Shown: piece after piece, positions 1-5,779 of the stretch | Layout: each line of letters opens with the position of its first letter | Numbering within the stretch: the stretch's first letter is position 1 | Source: Sulfuritalea sp. | Lineage (GTDB): Bacteria > Pseudomonadota > Gammaproteobacteria > Burkholderiales > Rhodocyclaceae | Direction: 5' to 3' | Assembly (NCBI GenBank): GCA_026399445.1 | Contig: JAPLRA010000477.1 | Coordinates: forward strand, 1-6,948 | Length of the DNA: 6,948 bases | Notes under the pieces: generated by a model | What the model was told of the DNA's origin: nothing | Databases searched by the model: none | Seen by the model: the letters and a program-made list of their open reading frames with translations, nothing else | Made by a program: the position numbers and the translations under genes

Positions 1-38
1 CCGAGAGTATCACTCCTGACTGGCTCACCAGATGATCC

Positions 39-431
39 CTATTCATTGAAGCCGCGAATCAGGCGGCCCGCCTTCTTGGTCGGCCGGCCTTTGAGGTCGG
101 CACCGGGCATCGGGGCCAGGCGGCGGATTTCCTGCTGCTGCGCGCGTCGGGCGGTGCTTTCGGCGGTTTCTTCATAGAGCAGCCGGGCTTCCGGAGCCGG
201 ACGGCGTTGCCCGTTGAGGCCTTGCACGATGACAGTCCAGCGCGTTTCGCCGGCTACGATTTCCAGTTCATCGCCCGGCTGCAACTCGCGCGCCGGCTTG
301 ACCTGCTGGCCGTTCCACTTGACCTTGCCGCCATCGACCGCTGCCGCGGCGAGGCTGCGCGTCTTGAAAAAGCGCGCCGCCCAGAGCCACTTGTCGATGC
401 GTTGCCGCTGAGCGTGAGCAGCCTCGCTCAC
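39..431 (-). CDS. hslR: Hsp15-like S4-domain RNA-binding protein
   Basis: A 130-residue basic protein of the Hsp15 (HslR) family. In E. coli, Hsp15 binds free 50S subunits that still carry a nascent chain with peptidyl-tRNA and helps recycle them after heat shock. The S4 RNA-binding fold is seen at residues 11-60: RIDKWLWAARFFKTRS, then GGKVKWNGQQVKPA, then LQPGDELEI, all hallmark positions of the family. The C-terminus carries the usual basic tail (GRPTKKAGRLIR). Length fits the family (E. coli 133). The start is GTG at 431; no other start lies between it and the S4 core, and it sits 5 nt after the stop of the MaoC gene, so the two are probably translationally coupled. No good Shine-Dalgarno is visible. 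The start codon lies inside an 8-bp inverted repeat (412-433). Family assignment is firm; the cellular role is inferred by homology. Confidence 0.92.
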   Translation of the reverse strand: MSEAAHAQRQRIDKWLWAARFFKTRSLAAAAVDGGKVKWNGQQVKPARELQPGDELEIVAGETRWTVIVQGLNGQRRPAPEARLLYEETAESTARRAQQQEIRRLAPMPGADLKGRPTKKAGRLIRGFNE

Positions 432-433
432 GC
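412..433 (-). promoter_or_regulatory. Inverted repeat enclosing the hslR start codon
   Basis: Perfect 8-bp arms (plus strand 412-419 GCGTGAGC and 426-433 GCTCACGC) with a 6-nt loop. In the minus-strand mRNA the GUG start codon at 431-429 falls in the 5' arm. Such a hairpin would hide the start unless a ribosome terminating on the MaoC stop (439-437) opened it, so it could enforce coupling, or melt on heating. The pairing is seen; any regulatory role is inference, and an 8-bp repeat of this kind in GC-rich coding sequence may be chance. Confidence 0.35.
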
Positions 434-436
434 GGA

Positions 437-886
437 TTACTTGCCAGCCGCTTCGCGCTTCGCGCGCGAGGTTGCCATCACCATCGCTTCACCGTCGATC
501 ACCACCTTGTCGCCTACGGTGCATACGGTGTCAAGCACCACCCTGCACTTTTCGGCGATGACTTCCTTGACGGTCACCTTGGCGTGGACCGTGTCGCCGG
601 GGCGCACCGGGGCTCGAAAGCGCAGTGACTGGCTCATGTAGATCACGCCGGGCCCGGGCAGGCGATTGCCAAGCACGGCGGAAAGCAGGCTGGCGGACAA
701 CATGCCATGGGCGATGCGGCCACCGAATTGCGTGGTGCGTCCGAATTCCTCGTCCATATGAACGGCATTGCTGTCCATCGAGACGCCGGAAAAAAGCACG
801 ATGTCCGCATCGGTGATGGTCTTGGCGATTTCCGCGCTCATGCCAACCGTGATGTCTTCAACGTCATAACCGTTTTGGGGATTCAT
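437..886 (-). CDS. MaoC-family (R)-specific enoyl-CoA hydratase
   Basis: A 149-residue single hot-dog-fold protein of the MaoC/PhaJ type. Family members add water to trans-2-enoyl-CoA to give (R)-3-hydroxyacyl-CoA in the cytoplasm, feeding polyhydroxyalkanoate synthesis or related acyl-CoA steps. The catalytic hydratase-2 signature is complete: D38 and H43 (SMDSNAVH, the D-x4-H pair), then GGRIAHGMLSASLLS at 55-69. The later strand RFRAPVRPGDTVHAKVTV (89-106) is also typical. Length matches PhaJ (about 134-160). I chose ATG at 886 rather than the upstream start at 931 for two reasons: AAAGGA lies 5 nt before it, and the longer form would overlap the AsmA-like gene with an unconserved-looking leader. 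It follows that gene by 29 nt and precedes hslR by 5 nt, indicating one transcript. The natural substrate (PHA precursor, fatty acid or other acyl-CoA) cannot be told from sequence; no PHA synthase is in the window. Confidence 0.92.
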   Translation of the reverse strand: MNPQNGYDVEDITVGMSAEIAKTITDADIVLFSGVSMDSNAVHMDEEFGRTTQFGGRIAHGMLSASLLSAVLGNRLPGPGVIYMSQSLRFRAPVRPGDTVHAKVTVKEVIAEKCRVVLDTVCTVGDKVVIDGEAMVMATSRAKREAAGK

Positions 887-891
887 TGGAG

Positions 892-897
892 TCCTTT
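892..897 (-). promoter_or_regulatory. Shine-Dalgarno of the MaoC hydratase gene
   Basis: AAAGGA on the minus strand, 5 nt before the ATG at 886. It is the clearest ribosome-binding site in the window and decides the 886 start over the in-frame start at 931. Confidence 0.7.
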
Positions 898-915
898 CTG
901 ATAATCCGGGCGTTT

Positions 916-3072
916 CTACGGACGGCGCCATTCAACCTTCTTCAGGTTGCCTGCGACCACCAGATTCGCCCGCCGCTGTTCCGAAGACATTTTTAAATCC
1001 ACGGCGAAGCGCCCGCGCACATTGCTCTCGACATCGACATCGACCCCGCCAGTTGCCGTGATCGCACCCTCGGTCAGACGCACCTGTCTGAACTGAGTCG
1101 TGCCGCGATCATGCAGGAAGCTTCCCGCAAGTTCCGCGAACTTGGTCTCGCCGCTCATCGCCCCCCCTTGCACCATGCGCCCGAGATCTACCCCCATGAG
1201 GGTTCCTCTCGCGACCACGAAGTTGCCTTCCAGTCGGTTCGCGGCGAACAGCTTGGCGGGGTCGGCTGCCTGCATGGCATACGCTCCCGTACCCACCATT
1301 CTTCCTTCCATCAGCCCGGGAACAAGGCGGACCATGTCGACCTGCTTGGCGCTCAACCCCCCGGCAAAACTCCATTGCCCGCCCCATTTCAGGACCGCAT
1401 TGCCGCTGAGTATTCCGCCGAAAGCATATCCCTTGAATTCCGTCACAGAGAGTTCAGCCCTGTTCGCCGTGCCGCTGGCGACCATCTCATCCAGGGTCAG
1501 TTCCGAACCGAATGGAATCTTGAACGTCCTTGCCTTGACCTCGATCTGCACCGACTCGCCCTTGGGCGTCAGTTCCAGATTCAGATTCTTGTCTGCCGAC
1601 TCAATGACAATGGCCTTCCAGGCGCCCTGACCGTCTGACTGCATCTTCGCGTCAAAAACCGGCAGATTGAGGCTTTTCGACTCGACACGGGCATTCGCGA
1701 CTGTTACCTGCCCAAATACCACGTCCTGCACCGCTGGCTTGCCGAACAGGATCCAGCCCAGGCCCGCTTCCGTCACCTCCGGCGAATCCAGTTCAACCGA
1801 CTTGAATACCTTCTTGTCGCTGAACAGATTACCCAGATCGCCGGTTGCCCTGATCTGGGGAACCTTGATCTGCCCCTCGGCGCCGATTGAAACGTCCTCC
1901 AGCCGCAACTGCACTTTCGGCAGCAACGAGAGGCGCAGCGCCTTGATTTTTACCGGCTGCTGAAACTGCGCCGCGGCCGCTTTCTCGAATTGAGGAATCT
2001 GGCCATCGTAGGAGATCAGATGAACAGCCACCAGGGCCACCACCACCAGGGCCACCAGCCCCAGCGCAAGCGGCAGCGCCCAGTTGCGCGGCTTGGTTGA
2101 AGCCAGCTTGGTACCCTTCGCCGCAGCCCGCTTGCGTGCCTCCTCGACGGCCTCCTGCTCATCGCGCCGGAACTTCTCTTCCGCCTCGCGCCAGGCCTGC
2201 TCTTCCGCTGCCACCCGGGCGCGTTCCTCGGCTTCGTGGCGCTCTCGCTCCGTCTCGCGCCGGGCTTCCTCCTCGGCCACCCGGCGGGCCTGCGCCTCGG
2301 CATCGCGTTGCGCCAGTTCCCTGGCCAGCAGCTGCGCCTGTGCCTCAGCTTCCAGCCGGGCGCGTTCAGCGGCCTCACGGCGGATATGCTCCTCGGCCAA
2401 TAGTCGAGCCTGCTCTTCGGCCTCCAGACGGACCCGCTCCGCCTCCCTGTGCCGCACCTCCTCCTCGGCAGCACGCCGGGCCGGCTCTTCCTCCTCGCGC
2501 CGCGCCTTATCAACAGCTTCCCGCTTCGCCAGTTCCTCGATCGCACGCTTCGCCTGCTCTTCGGCGGCACGGCGGGCGTGATCTGCGGCAATCCGCTTAT
2601 TCTGTTCATCGAGTATCCGCCGTGCCATCTTGGCTTCCGCTCGCTTGGCCTCCTCTTCGTCGGAATGTCGCGCCGCTTGTTCGGCCTCCGTGGCCGCCTG
2701 CGCTTCGGCTTCACGCCGCGCCTTGTACCAGGCATCGATCGCCGGCGACGCCCGCGAAAGGTCACCGCCCTTGCGCCGGTCGCGAATCTTGTCACGCAGT
2801 TCCTGGGCCTTGCGCGCAGACTCCTCTGCCGACGTTAAGGTCGAATCGGGCTCCGCACTCGGAACATCGCGAATCAGATCATCGGAGACAAGGGCGGCCA
2901 GCGCCTCGTCGAGGCTGCCGGCGGTAAGAAAGTCGAGCTTTCGTTGCAGCGCATTGACGGCCGTGAGCCCGTCGATTGCATCGAGTATGGCGCGCAGATC
3001 ATCGGCAAGCGACGCCGAGACCGCCATACGCTCGCCTTTTTCAGTCTTGATGTAGATGGTAGCTCGGTTCAT
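916..3072 (-). CDS. AsmA-like envelope protein with long cytoplasmic coiled coil
   Basis: A 718-residue protein, probably of the inner membrane. Visible parts: residues 1-75, a small globular module (MNRATIYIKTEKG..., ending LVSDDLIRDV); about 112-318, a charged Ala/Glu/Arg coiled coil with loosely repeated 12-residue units (RxxAEEqARr...), TolA-like in composition; about 330-353, one hydrophobic segment (WALPLALGLVALVVVALVAV) preceded by basic residues, which places the N-terminus in the cytoplasm; 354-718, a periplasmic AsmA-like region. The last opens with the usual motif after an AsmA anchor (QPVKIKALRLSLLPKVQLRLEDV without its flanks) and ends with the AsmA C-terminal pattern GNFVVARGTLMGVDLGRMV near 617-634. 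AsmA-family proteins are linked to outer-membrane and phospholipid homeostasis. The extension before the anchor is unusual. Start choice: ATG 3072 begins the recognisable module but has no Shine-Dalgarno; GTG at 3135 overlaps the CZB stop by 4 nt (GTGA) and adds 21 residues. Either is possible. AsmA assignment is good; function is unknown. Confidence 0.85.
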   Translation of the reverse strand: MNRATIYIKTEKGERMAVSASLADDLRAILDAIDGLTAVNALQRKLDFLTAGSLDEALAALVSDDLIRDVPSAEPDSTLTSAEESARKAQELRDKIRDRRKGGDLSRASPAIDAWYKARREAEAQAATEAEQAARHSDEEEAKRAEAKMARRILDEQNKRIAADHARRAAEEQAKRAIEELAKREAVDKARREEEEPARRAAEEEVRHREAERVRLEAEEQARLLAEEHIRREAAERARLEAEAQAQLLARELAQRDAEAQARRVAEEEARRETERERHEAEERARVAAEEQAWREAEEKFRRDEQEAVEEARKRAAAKGTKLASTKPRNWALPLALGLVALVVVALVAVHLISYDGQIPQFEKAAAAQFQQPVKIKALRLSLLPKVQLRLEDVSIGAEGQIKVPQIRATGDLGNLFSDKKVFKSVELDSPEVTEAGLGWILFGKPAVQDVVFGQVTVANARVESKSLNLPVFDAKMQSDGQGAWKAIVIESADKNLNLELTPKGESVQIEVKARTFKIPFGSELTLDEMVASGTANRAELSVTEFKGYAFGGILSGNAVLKWGGQWSFAGGLSAKQVDMVRLVPGLMEGRMVGTGAYAMQAADPAKLFAANRLEGNFVVARGTLMGVDLGRMVQGGAMSGETKFAELAGSFLHDRGTTQFRQVRLTEGAITATGGVDVDVESNVRGRFAVDLKMSSEQRRANLVVAGNLKKVEWRRP

Positions 3073-3131
3073 GGTGTCTGGATGGGCAGGTTCGATGAGG
3101 GTCGATCGGTTGATGGTGGCTGCAGCCGGCG

Positions 3132-3497
3132 TCACCCGGCCTGCTGGATTTGCGATCTGAGTTGCAACAGCAATGCTTCAATCCTTGCCGACAACTTTCC
3201 AAATTCGACGATGGTCGGGTCCGTGAGGTGCAGGATTCCGCCCTTCTTGATGGCGTCGGCGATGGACGCCGACTGGCGATGAAATTCCTGATGAATCGCC
3301 AATAGTTCCCTGGCAGAACCGAATCGCGCCAGTTCACCCGCATTGGCCGCCAGCCATTGGCCGAGGCTGCATCCAGCCTCGTCGCCAATCGGCTGCGTGT
3401 CGAAGTCCTCGCTGCGAATAGTGTCGATCGCCAGATGGAACTTCATTTTCCACGACCGGTGCATGTCTATGGCACTGTCGAAATCGAATTCTTGCAT
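3132..3497 (-). CDS. Stand-alone CZB (chemoreceptor zinc-binding) domain protein
   Basis: A 121-residue soluble protein that is essentially one CZB domain. CZB domains bind zinc with three His and one Cys and normally sit at the end of chemoreceptors or diguanylate cyclases, where zinc or oxidants such as hypochlorite change the signalling state. All four ligands are present: H13 in HRSWK (the HxxWK motif), C43 in GCSLGQWL (CxxGxW), and H69 plus H73 in HQEFH. There is no output domain, no signal peptide and no membrane segment, so it is a cytoplasmic single-domain sensor or zinc buffer. The start ATG at 3497 has GAGG 8 nt upstream. Its stop overlaps a possible GTG start of the AsmA-like gene, so the two are likely co-expressed. 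A partner cannot be named. A hemerythrin-like helical bundle is the only alternative I considered; the Cys motif favours CZB. Confidence 0.88.
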   Translation of the reverse strand: MQEFDFDSAIDMHRSWKMKFHLAIDTIRSEDFDTQPIGDEAGCSLGQWLAANAGELARFGSARELLAIHQEFHRQSASIADAIKKGGILHLTDPTIVEFGKLSARIEALLLQLRSQIQQAG

Positions 3498-3505
3498 GGT
3501 TGATG

Positions 3506-3509
3506 CCTC
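3506..3509 (-). promoter_or_regulatory. Shine-Dalgarno of the CZB gene
   Basis: GAGG on the minus strand, 8 nt before the ATG at 3497. It supports that start. Confidence 0.5.
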
Positions 3510-3527
3510 GTCTCACGGAGCCTGCAG

Positions 3528-3554
3528 ATTGTACGGTAACACTGCTGGCCGCAA
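3528..3554 (-). promoter_or_regulatory. Possible sigma-70-type promoter for the CZB-AsmA-MaoC-hslR cluster
   Basis: A good -10 hexamer TACAAT (3533-3528) is preceded by a weak -35 TTGCGG (3554-3549) at a short 15-nt spacing. Transcription would begin near 3521, giving a leader of about 24 nt before the CZB start. The site lies in the only gap between feoB and the following cluster. No rho-independent terminator for feoB is visible in this 92-bp gap, so read-through from feoB is also possible. Confidence 0.3.
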
Positions 3555-3589
3555 CCGGTTGAGAGTCAAAGTTGCCCTTGTCATCGCGG

Positions 3590-5632
3590 TCAGCCCGCAA
3601 ACATCCGCACGCCGCCCAGCATAATGCGCACGACACCGCTAACCAGCAGAGCCGTTCCAACCGACGTGGCCACCGAGAACAGCGCATCCCTGCGGCCGAT
3701 GGTCTTGAGCATCACGGCGAACGTGGACACGCAGGGGATATAGAAGGTCAGGAACAACAGCAGCGTCACGATCTGCACAGAGTCGAGCCGGCTGCCGATT
3801 TCCTGGGTGCCCAGCGCCTGGTAGATCATCAGCAGCGAGAGCTCCTTGCGCAACACGCCGAACAGCAAAGGCACGCCCAGAGCCAGCGGCAGGCCCAACC
3901 ACCAGACGGTGACCGGCGTCAGCAGGATGTTGATGAGGTTGTCCGCGCCGACGTGGTTGAGCAGGGCCAGCACCACGCTGCCGCCCACCAGCAAGGGCGT
4001 AACGATGGTCAATATGTCGCTGGTGCGCTCCCACGTCTCGGCCAGCAATACGCGCCAGGTAGGTAGTGCATATACCGGGATTTCCTGAACCTGGCCGGGG
4101 CCGAGTTCCCGGTTGCGCCGCGATAGCAGCCGGCCCATGCCGGCAATGATGATCAGGGTCAGTGCAAATATGCCGAACACCCCGGCGGCGCCGAGATATT
4201 TCCCGGCAATGGCGAGAATGATGGCGGAACGTGCCGAACACGGGACAAAAGTGATCAGTACCGAGGCAATCACCCGTTCCCGGCCGCTGGTGGCCTTCGC
4301 CGCACCGGAAATGGCCGGCACATTGCAACCCAGTCCGAGCAGGAAGGGCACGGCCACGCCGCCATGCAGGCCGATCTGGTGGAAGCCGCGGTCGACCACG
4401 AAGGCGATGCGGTGCATCAGGCCGGCCTCTTCCAGCGCGACCAGCAGCATGACCAACGGGATCATGTAGGGCACCACGATGCCGACCAGACCGATGAGGC
4501 CATCCAGCACGGCGCGACCGACGACGCCCCCGGTGGACTGCGGCTGCCAATCGACAAATGTTTCAGTCAGCCGCGCGGTGGTCATGGAGTCGATCCAGCC
4601 GCTGATCTCGAACACCACGAACAGCACGGCGGCAAACACGGCCAGGCTGCCGATCAGGCCCCACTGCGGATGCAGGAACAGTTCGTCCAGCCAGTAGCGC
4701 CAGTCGCGCCTGGCCGTCGGCGAGCCCATGCGCAGCGCAGCCTCGACCAAGGTCGCGGCACGATGGTGGAGATCGGCATGCAGTTCATCCGCCAGCGGCC
4801 GCGGCAGCCTCTCGCCGGCCGCTTCACGCAGAGCCTGGAACTCCGGCAGCAAAGCGGAAAAATGCTGACCCAGTTCCTCCTCGATAAAGCCGTCGGCCGC
4901 GGCAAACTGCACCAGCAGCAAGGGATGCGGCACCCGGAAGGCGGTATGGATCTCGGGCCGGTTCATGGCTGTCGTCAGCGCCTGCAGGCTGTCGGCGATA
5001 TGCCTGCTGGGGGGTTGCGGCAAGGGGCAGGTGGCCGCGCGCGCCGCATCCACGGCGGTGCTGAAAAGCTGAGCGAGGCCCTGCCCCATCAGGGCCACCG
5101 TAGGTACCACCGGCATGCCCAGGAGTTCTTGCAAGGCCTTGATGTTGATGTAGAGGCCCTTCTTCGCCGCCTCGTCCATGTGATTGAGCGCCAGCACGAT
5201 GGGGCGGCCGAGCTGGCTCAGTTCCAGCGTCAGTTCGAGATGGCTTTGCAGACTGCTGGCATCGACCACCTGAATAATCAGATCGGGTGGCGCAAAGGGC
5301 GCTGGAGGACCCGAATCCTCGTGCACCGAAACCGGCGGGCGCTCGTCGCCCCACAGCAAATATTTCAGTGCGGAAAGATCGTCGCCTTCCAGATGATGCA
5401 GGGAATGGATGCTCGGCAGATCGACCACGCTGGCTTCATCGAAGCCGATCTGCACCGTACACTCGCGATAGACCCGGTGAGTGCCGGTCAATTCGCCGCG
5501 TTGCGGCGCCGTGCTCGACACCGCATCGAACAGCGTCGTCTTGCCGCCGCCCGGCAGCCCGACCAGAGCGATGCGCGGGCGTCGCTCGCCGCGAAGCAGC
5601 GGTGTACGCAGGGGGACGGCAGTGACGCTCAT
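3590..5632 (-). CDS. feoB: FeoB-family ferrous iron transporter with divergent G domain
   Basis: A 680-residue inner-membrane protein of the FeoB family, which imports Fe(II). The N-terminal G domain has a P-loop GLPGGGKT (25-32), the switch-I Thr T59, G3 DLPS (71-74) in place of DLPG, and G4 NHMD (150-153). The usual SAxxG of G5 reads VALMG. An extra Pro-rich stretch of about 20 residues (95-116) follows switch II. Residues about 205-320 form the helical spacer. The membrane core (from about 325) keeps the key signatures: GLGCNVPAI (433-441), PCSAR (464-468), FGVLRKE (591-597) and YIPCVSTFAVM (631-641), including cysteines 436, 465 and 634. The protein is shorter than E. coli FeoB (773). No FeoA or FeoC gene is present. 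The start ATG 5632 lacks a Shine-Dalgarno; GTG 5728 and ATG 5713 are in frame upstream but lie inside a palindromic element and would add 32 or 27 unconserved-looking residues. Transport function is likely; GTPase behaviour may differ from classic FeoB. Confidence 0.9.
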   Translation of the reverse strand: MSVTAVPLRTPLLRGERRPRIALVGLPGGGKTTLFDAVSSTAPQRGELTGTHRVYRECTVQIGFDEASVVDLPSIHSLHHLEGDDLSALKYLLWGDERPPVSVHEDSGPPAPFAPPDLIIQVVDASSLQSHLELTLELSQLGRPIVLALNHMDEAAKKGLYINIKALQELLGMPVVPTVALMGQGLAQLFSTAVDAARAATCPLPQPPSRHIADSLQALTTAMNRPEIHTAFRVPHPLLLVQFAAADGFIEEELGQHFSALLPEFQALREAAGERLPRPLADELHADLHHRAATLVEAALRMGSPTARRDWRYWLDELFLHPQWGLIGSLAVFAAVLFVVFEISGWIDSMTTARLTETFVDWQPQSTGGVVGRAVLDGLIGLVGIVVPYMIPLVMLLVALEEAGLMHRIAFVVDRGFHQIGLHGGVAVPFLLGLGCNVPAISGAAKATSGRERVIASVLITFVPCSARSAIILAIAGKYLGAAGVFGIFALTLIIIAGMGRLLSRRNRELGPGQVQEIPVYALPTWRVLLAETWERTSDILTIVTPLLVGGSVVLALLNHVGADNLINILLTPVTVWWLGLPLALGVPLLFGVLRKELSLLMIYQALGTQEIGSRLDSVQIVTLLLFLTFYIPCVSTFAVMLKTIGRRDALFSVATSVGTALLVSGVVRIMLGGVRMFAG

Positions 5633-5658
5633 AGCTTGTGAAGAAATCGTAGCGAGCG

Positions 5659-5678
5659 GGCCGCAGCGGGGTGCGGCC
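5659..5678. repeat. Local perfect hairpin in the feoB leader
   Basis: GGCCGCA (5659-5665) and TGCGGCC (5672-5678) form a perfect 7-bp GC-rich stem with a 6-nt loop, inside one arm of the larger palindrome. In the minus-strand transcript it ends 26 nt before the feoB ATG. No T-run follows, so it is a poor terminator candidate for the upstream gene. It could instead fold in the feoB leader as an alternative to the long-range pairing. Confidence 0.4.
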
Positions 5679-5695
5679 GGAGCACAGCTACCGGA

Positions 5696-5713
5696 ATGTA
5701 CGTTTCTGTACAT
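5696..5713. promoter_or_regulatory. Perfect ATGTAC-N6-GTACAT inverted repeat, possible operator
   Basis: An 18-bp dyad with perfect 6-bp arms forms the centre of the 140-bp palindrome, about 72 bp upstream of the feoB start. The minus strand has a TATCCT hexamer (5720-5715) just before it that could act as a -10, which would put the dyad over the transcription start. No convincing -35 accompanies it. It does not match the Fur or FNR consensus. It may be an operator, or only the loop end of the larger hairpin. Confidence 0.35.
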
Positions 5714-5779
5714 GAGGATAGCGAGCACCGCCCAAGCCCCGATCCGGCACGCGCAGTAGATTTATTCACAAGCGTTCAC

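Larger units (their letters stand above)
5634..5773. repeat. Imperfect palindromic intergenic element of about 140 bp (MITE-like or long hairpin)
   Basis: The gap between the DUF294 gene and feoB reads nearly the same on both strands. Outer arms: plus 5634-5648 GCTTGTGAAGAAATC against minus 5773-5759 GCTTGTGAATAAATC, 14 of 15 identical. Next, plus 5650-5671 matches minus 5758-5737 at 16 of 22 positions, both ending CGGGG. The inner arms (plus 5672-5701, minus 5736-5708) match at 19 of 29, ending in a perfect ATGTAC. Overall I count 49 of 66 aligned positions (74%) with two 1-nt gaps, centred near 5704. The size and symmetry resemble ERIC-like or MITE-type repeats. No target-site duplication is obvious. 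It starts 1 bp from the feoB start codon and ends 6 bp from the upstream stop. Whether it is mobile, regulatory or an old duplication cannot be told from one copy. Confidence 0.75.

Noticed and set aside
1..38. AGGAG on the minus strand (17-13) and an in-frame GTG at 28, as a possible start of the next gene
   Set aside because: AGGAG lies after that GTG rather than before it, no start codon follows within the window, and too little sequence remains to support a gene.
887..931. Upstream start at 931 for the MaoC hydratase, giving 164 residues
   Set aside because: It would overlap the end of the AsmA-like gene by 16 nt and adds a leader unlike MaoC proteins, whereas ATG 886 has a good Shine-Dalgarno.
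2016..2927. Long frames on both strands (259 aa minus, 276 and 165 aa plus) across the coiled-coil region
   Set aside because: They come from repetitive GC-rich codons for Ala/Glu/Arg. The products are low-complexity Arg, Pro or Ser strings without family features.
3498..3589. Rho-independent terminator for feoB
   Set aside because: Only a short CAACCGGTTG palindrome (3552-3561) and weak GCAAC/GTTGC pairing are present, with no T-tract on the transcribed strand.
4364..5641. Plus-strand open frame of 425 codons antisense to feoB
   Set aside because: Its product is rich in His, Gln and Asp with no recognisable domain, as expected when the opposite strand of a GC-rich membrane-protein gene is read. 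feoB has clear family signatures over the same bases.
5697..5712. TGT-N10-ACA, the NifA upstream activator consensus, inside the central dyad
   Set aside because: No sigma-54 GG-N10-GC promoter is found between it and the feoB start, and the spacing to the gene is too short. The match follows from the dyad itself.
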